DNA from: Streptomyces coacervatus
GTDB taxonomy: Bacteria > Actinomycetota > Actinomycetes > Streptomycetales > Streptomycetaceae
Direction: 5' to 3'
Assembly: GCF_029223485.1 (NCBI RefSeq)
Contig: NZ_JARHTP010000012.1
Coordinates: forward strand, 1 to 64,000
Length of the DNA: 64,000 nucleotides
In this document: positions 63,959 to 64,000 of the stretch, piece by piece
Numbering within the stretch: the stretch's first letter is position 1
Layout of the letters: each line of letters starts with the position of its first letter
Notes under the pieces: generated by a model
The model's database searches: none
Seen by the model: the letters and a program-made list of their open reading frames with translations, nothing else
Told to the model about the DNA's origin: nothing
Translations under genes and position numbers: made by a program

Positions 63959-64000
63959 GACCTCTCTCGGGAGAGGGCATGTTCATGCCCTGAATGTGAA

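Overview
The window is high-GC actinobacterial DNA, almost certainly from a Streptomyces chromosome. Pointers are the G/C-rich third codon positions, GTG/TTG starts, GTGA/ATGA overlaps in operons, a type VII secretion mycosin, XRE-TPR regulators, long secreted RHS/DNRLRE proteins and actinobacterial insertion sequences. It reads as an accessory region: a large CRISPR locus, toxin-like secreted proteins, a radical-SAM gene cluster, and many live or decayed mobile elements.

Layout. 1-3.5 kb: an ISKra4-type element running off the left edge, two membrane proteins and a lipoprotein with an HNH-like motif. 3.5-26.4 kb: a type I-E CRISPR locus. Array 1 (about 55 repeats) lies on the minus strand. 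Next come a 1,124-residue HTH-STAND NTPase gene (minus), two tiny genes, a repeat-like mini-array, and the five Cascade genes casA-casB-cas7e-cas5e-cas6e (plus strand, each overlapping the next). Arrays 2, 3 and 4 (about 36, 80 and 21 repeats, plus strand) follow, separated by two small genes and an IS21 helper-gene scar. No cas3, cas1 or cas2 is present in the window, and many repeats are degenerate, so this looks like an interference-complex-only locus whose spacer acquisition has stopped or is supplied from elsewhere.

26.4-36 kb: truncated ISL3 and tyrosine-recombinase genes, a mycosin protease with a decayed T7SS neighbour, a SUKH (SMI1/KNR4) protein facing a secreted protein with a NucA/NucB-like nuclease end, a secreted alpha/beta hydrolase boxed by IS21-like ends, a Nudix hydrolase and an unknown gene. 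36-47 kb: a 2,277-residue RHS protein diverging from a 1,174-residue DNRLRE/FG-GAP surface protein. 47-51 kb: a frameshifted phosphotransferase, a zinc-ribbon XRE regulator, and a flavoprotein/XRE-TPR pair.

51-58 kb: a MerR regulator fused to a beta-clamp-like domain, a T-box riboswitch (GAC specifier, UGGC acceptor-pairing bulge) controlling a short archaeal-type aspartyl-tRNA synthetase, and a convergent four-gene operon (118-residue protein, SPASM radical SAM enzyme, second radical SAM enzyme, JmjC/cupin hydroxylase) behind two matching palindromic operator sites. This looks like an unassigned peptide- or protein-modification cluster. 58-64 kb: two IS elements with definable inverted repeats, one carrying a passenger gene, a membrane protein between two related IS ends, and several secreted or unknown proteins.

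The observations most worth following up are the candidate cas-regulating mini-CRISPR upstream of casA, the Cascade-only locus with split and recombined arrays, and the T-box/AspRS plus radical-SAM cluster.
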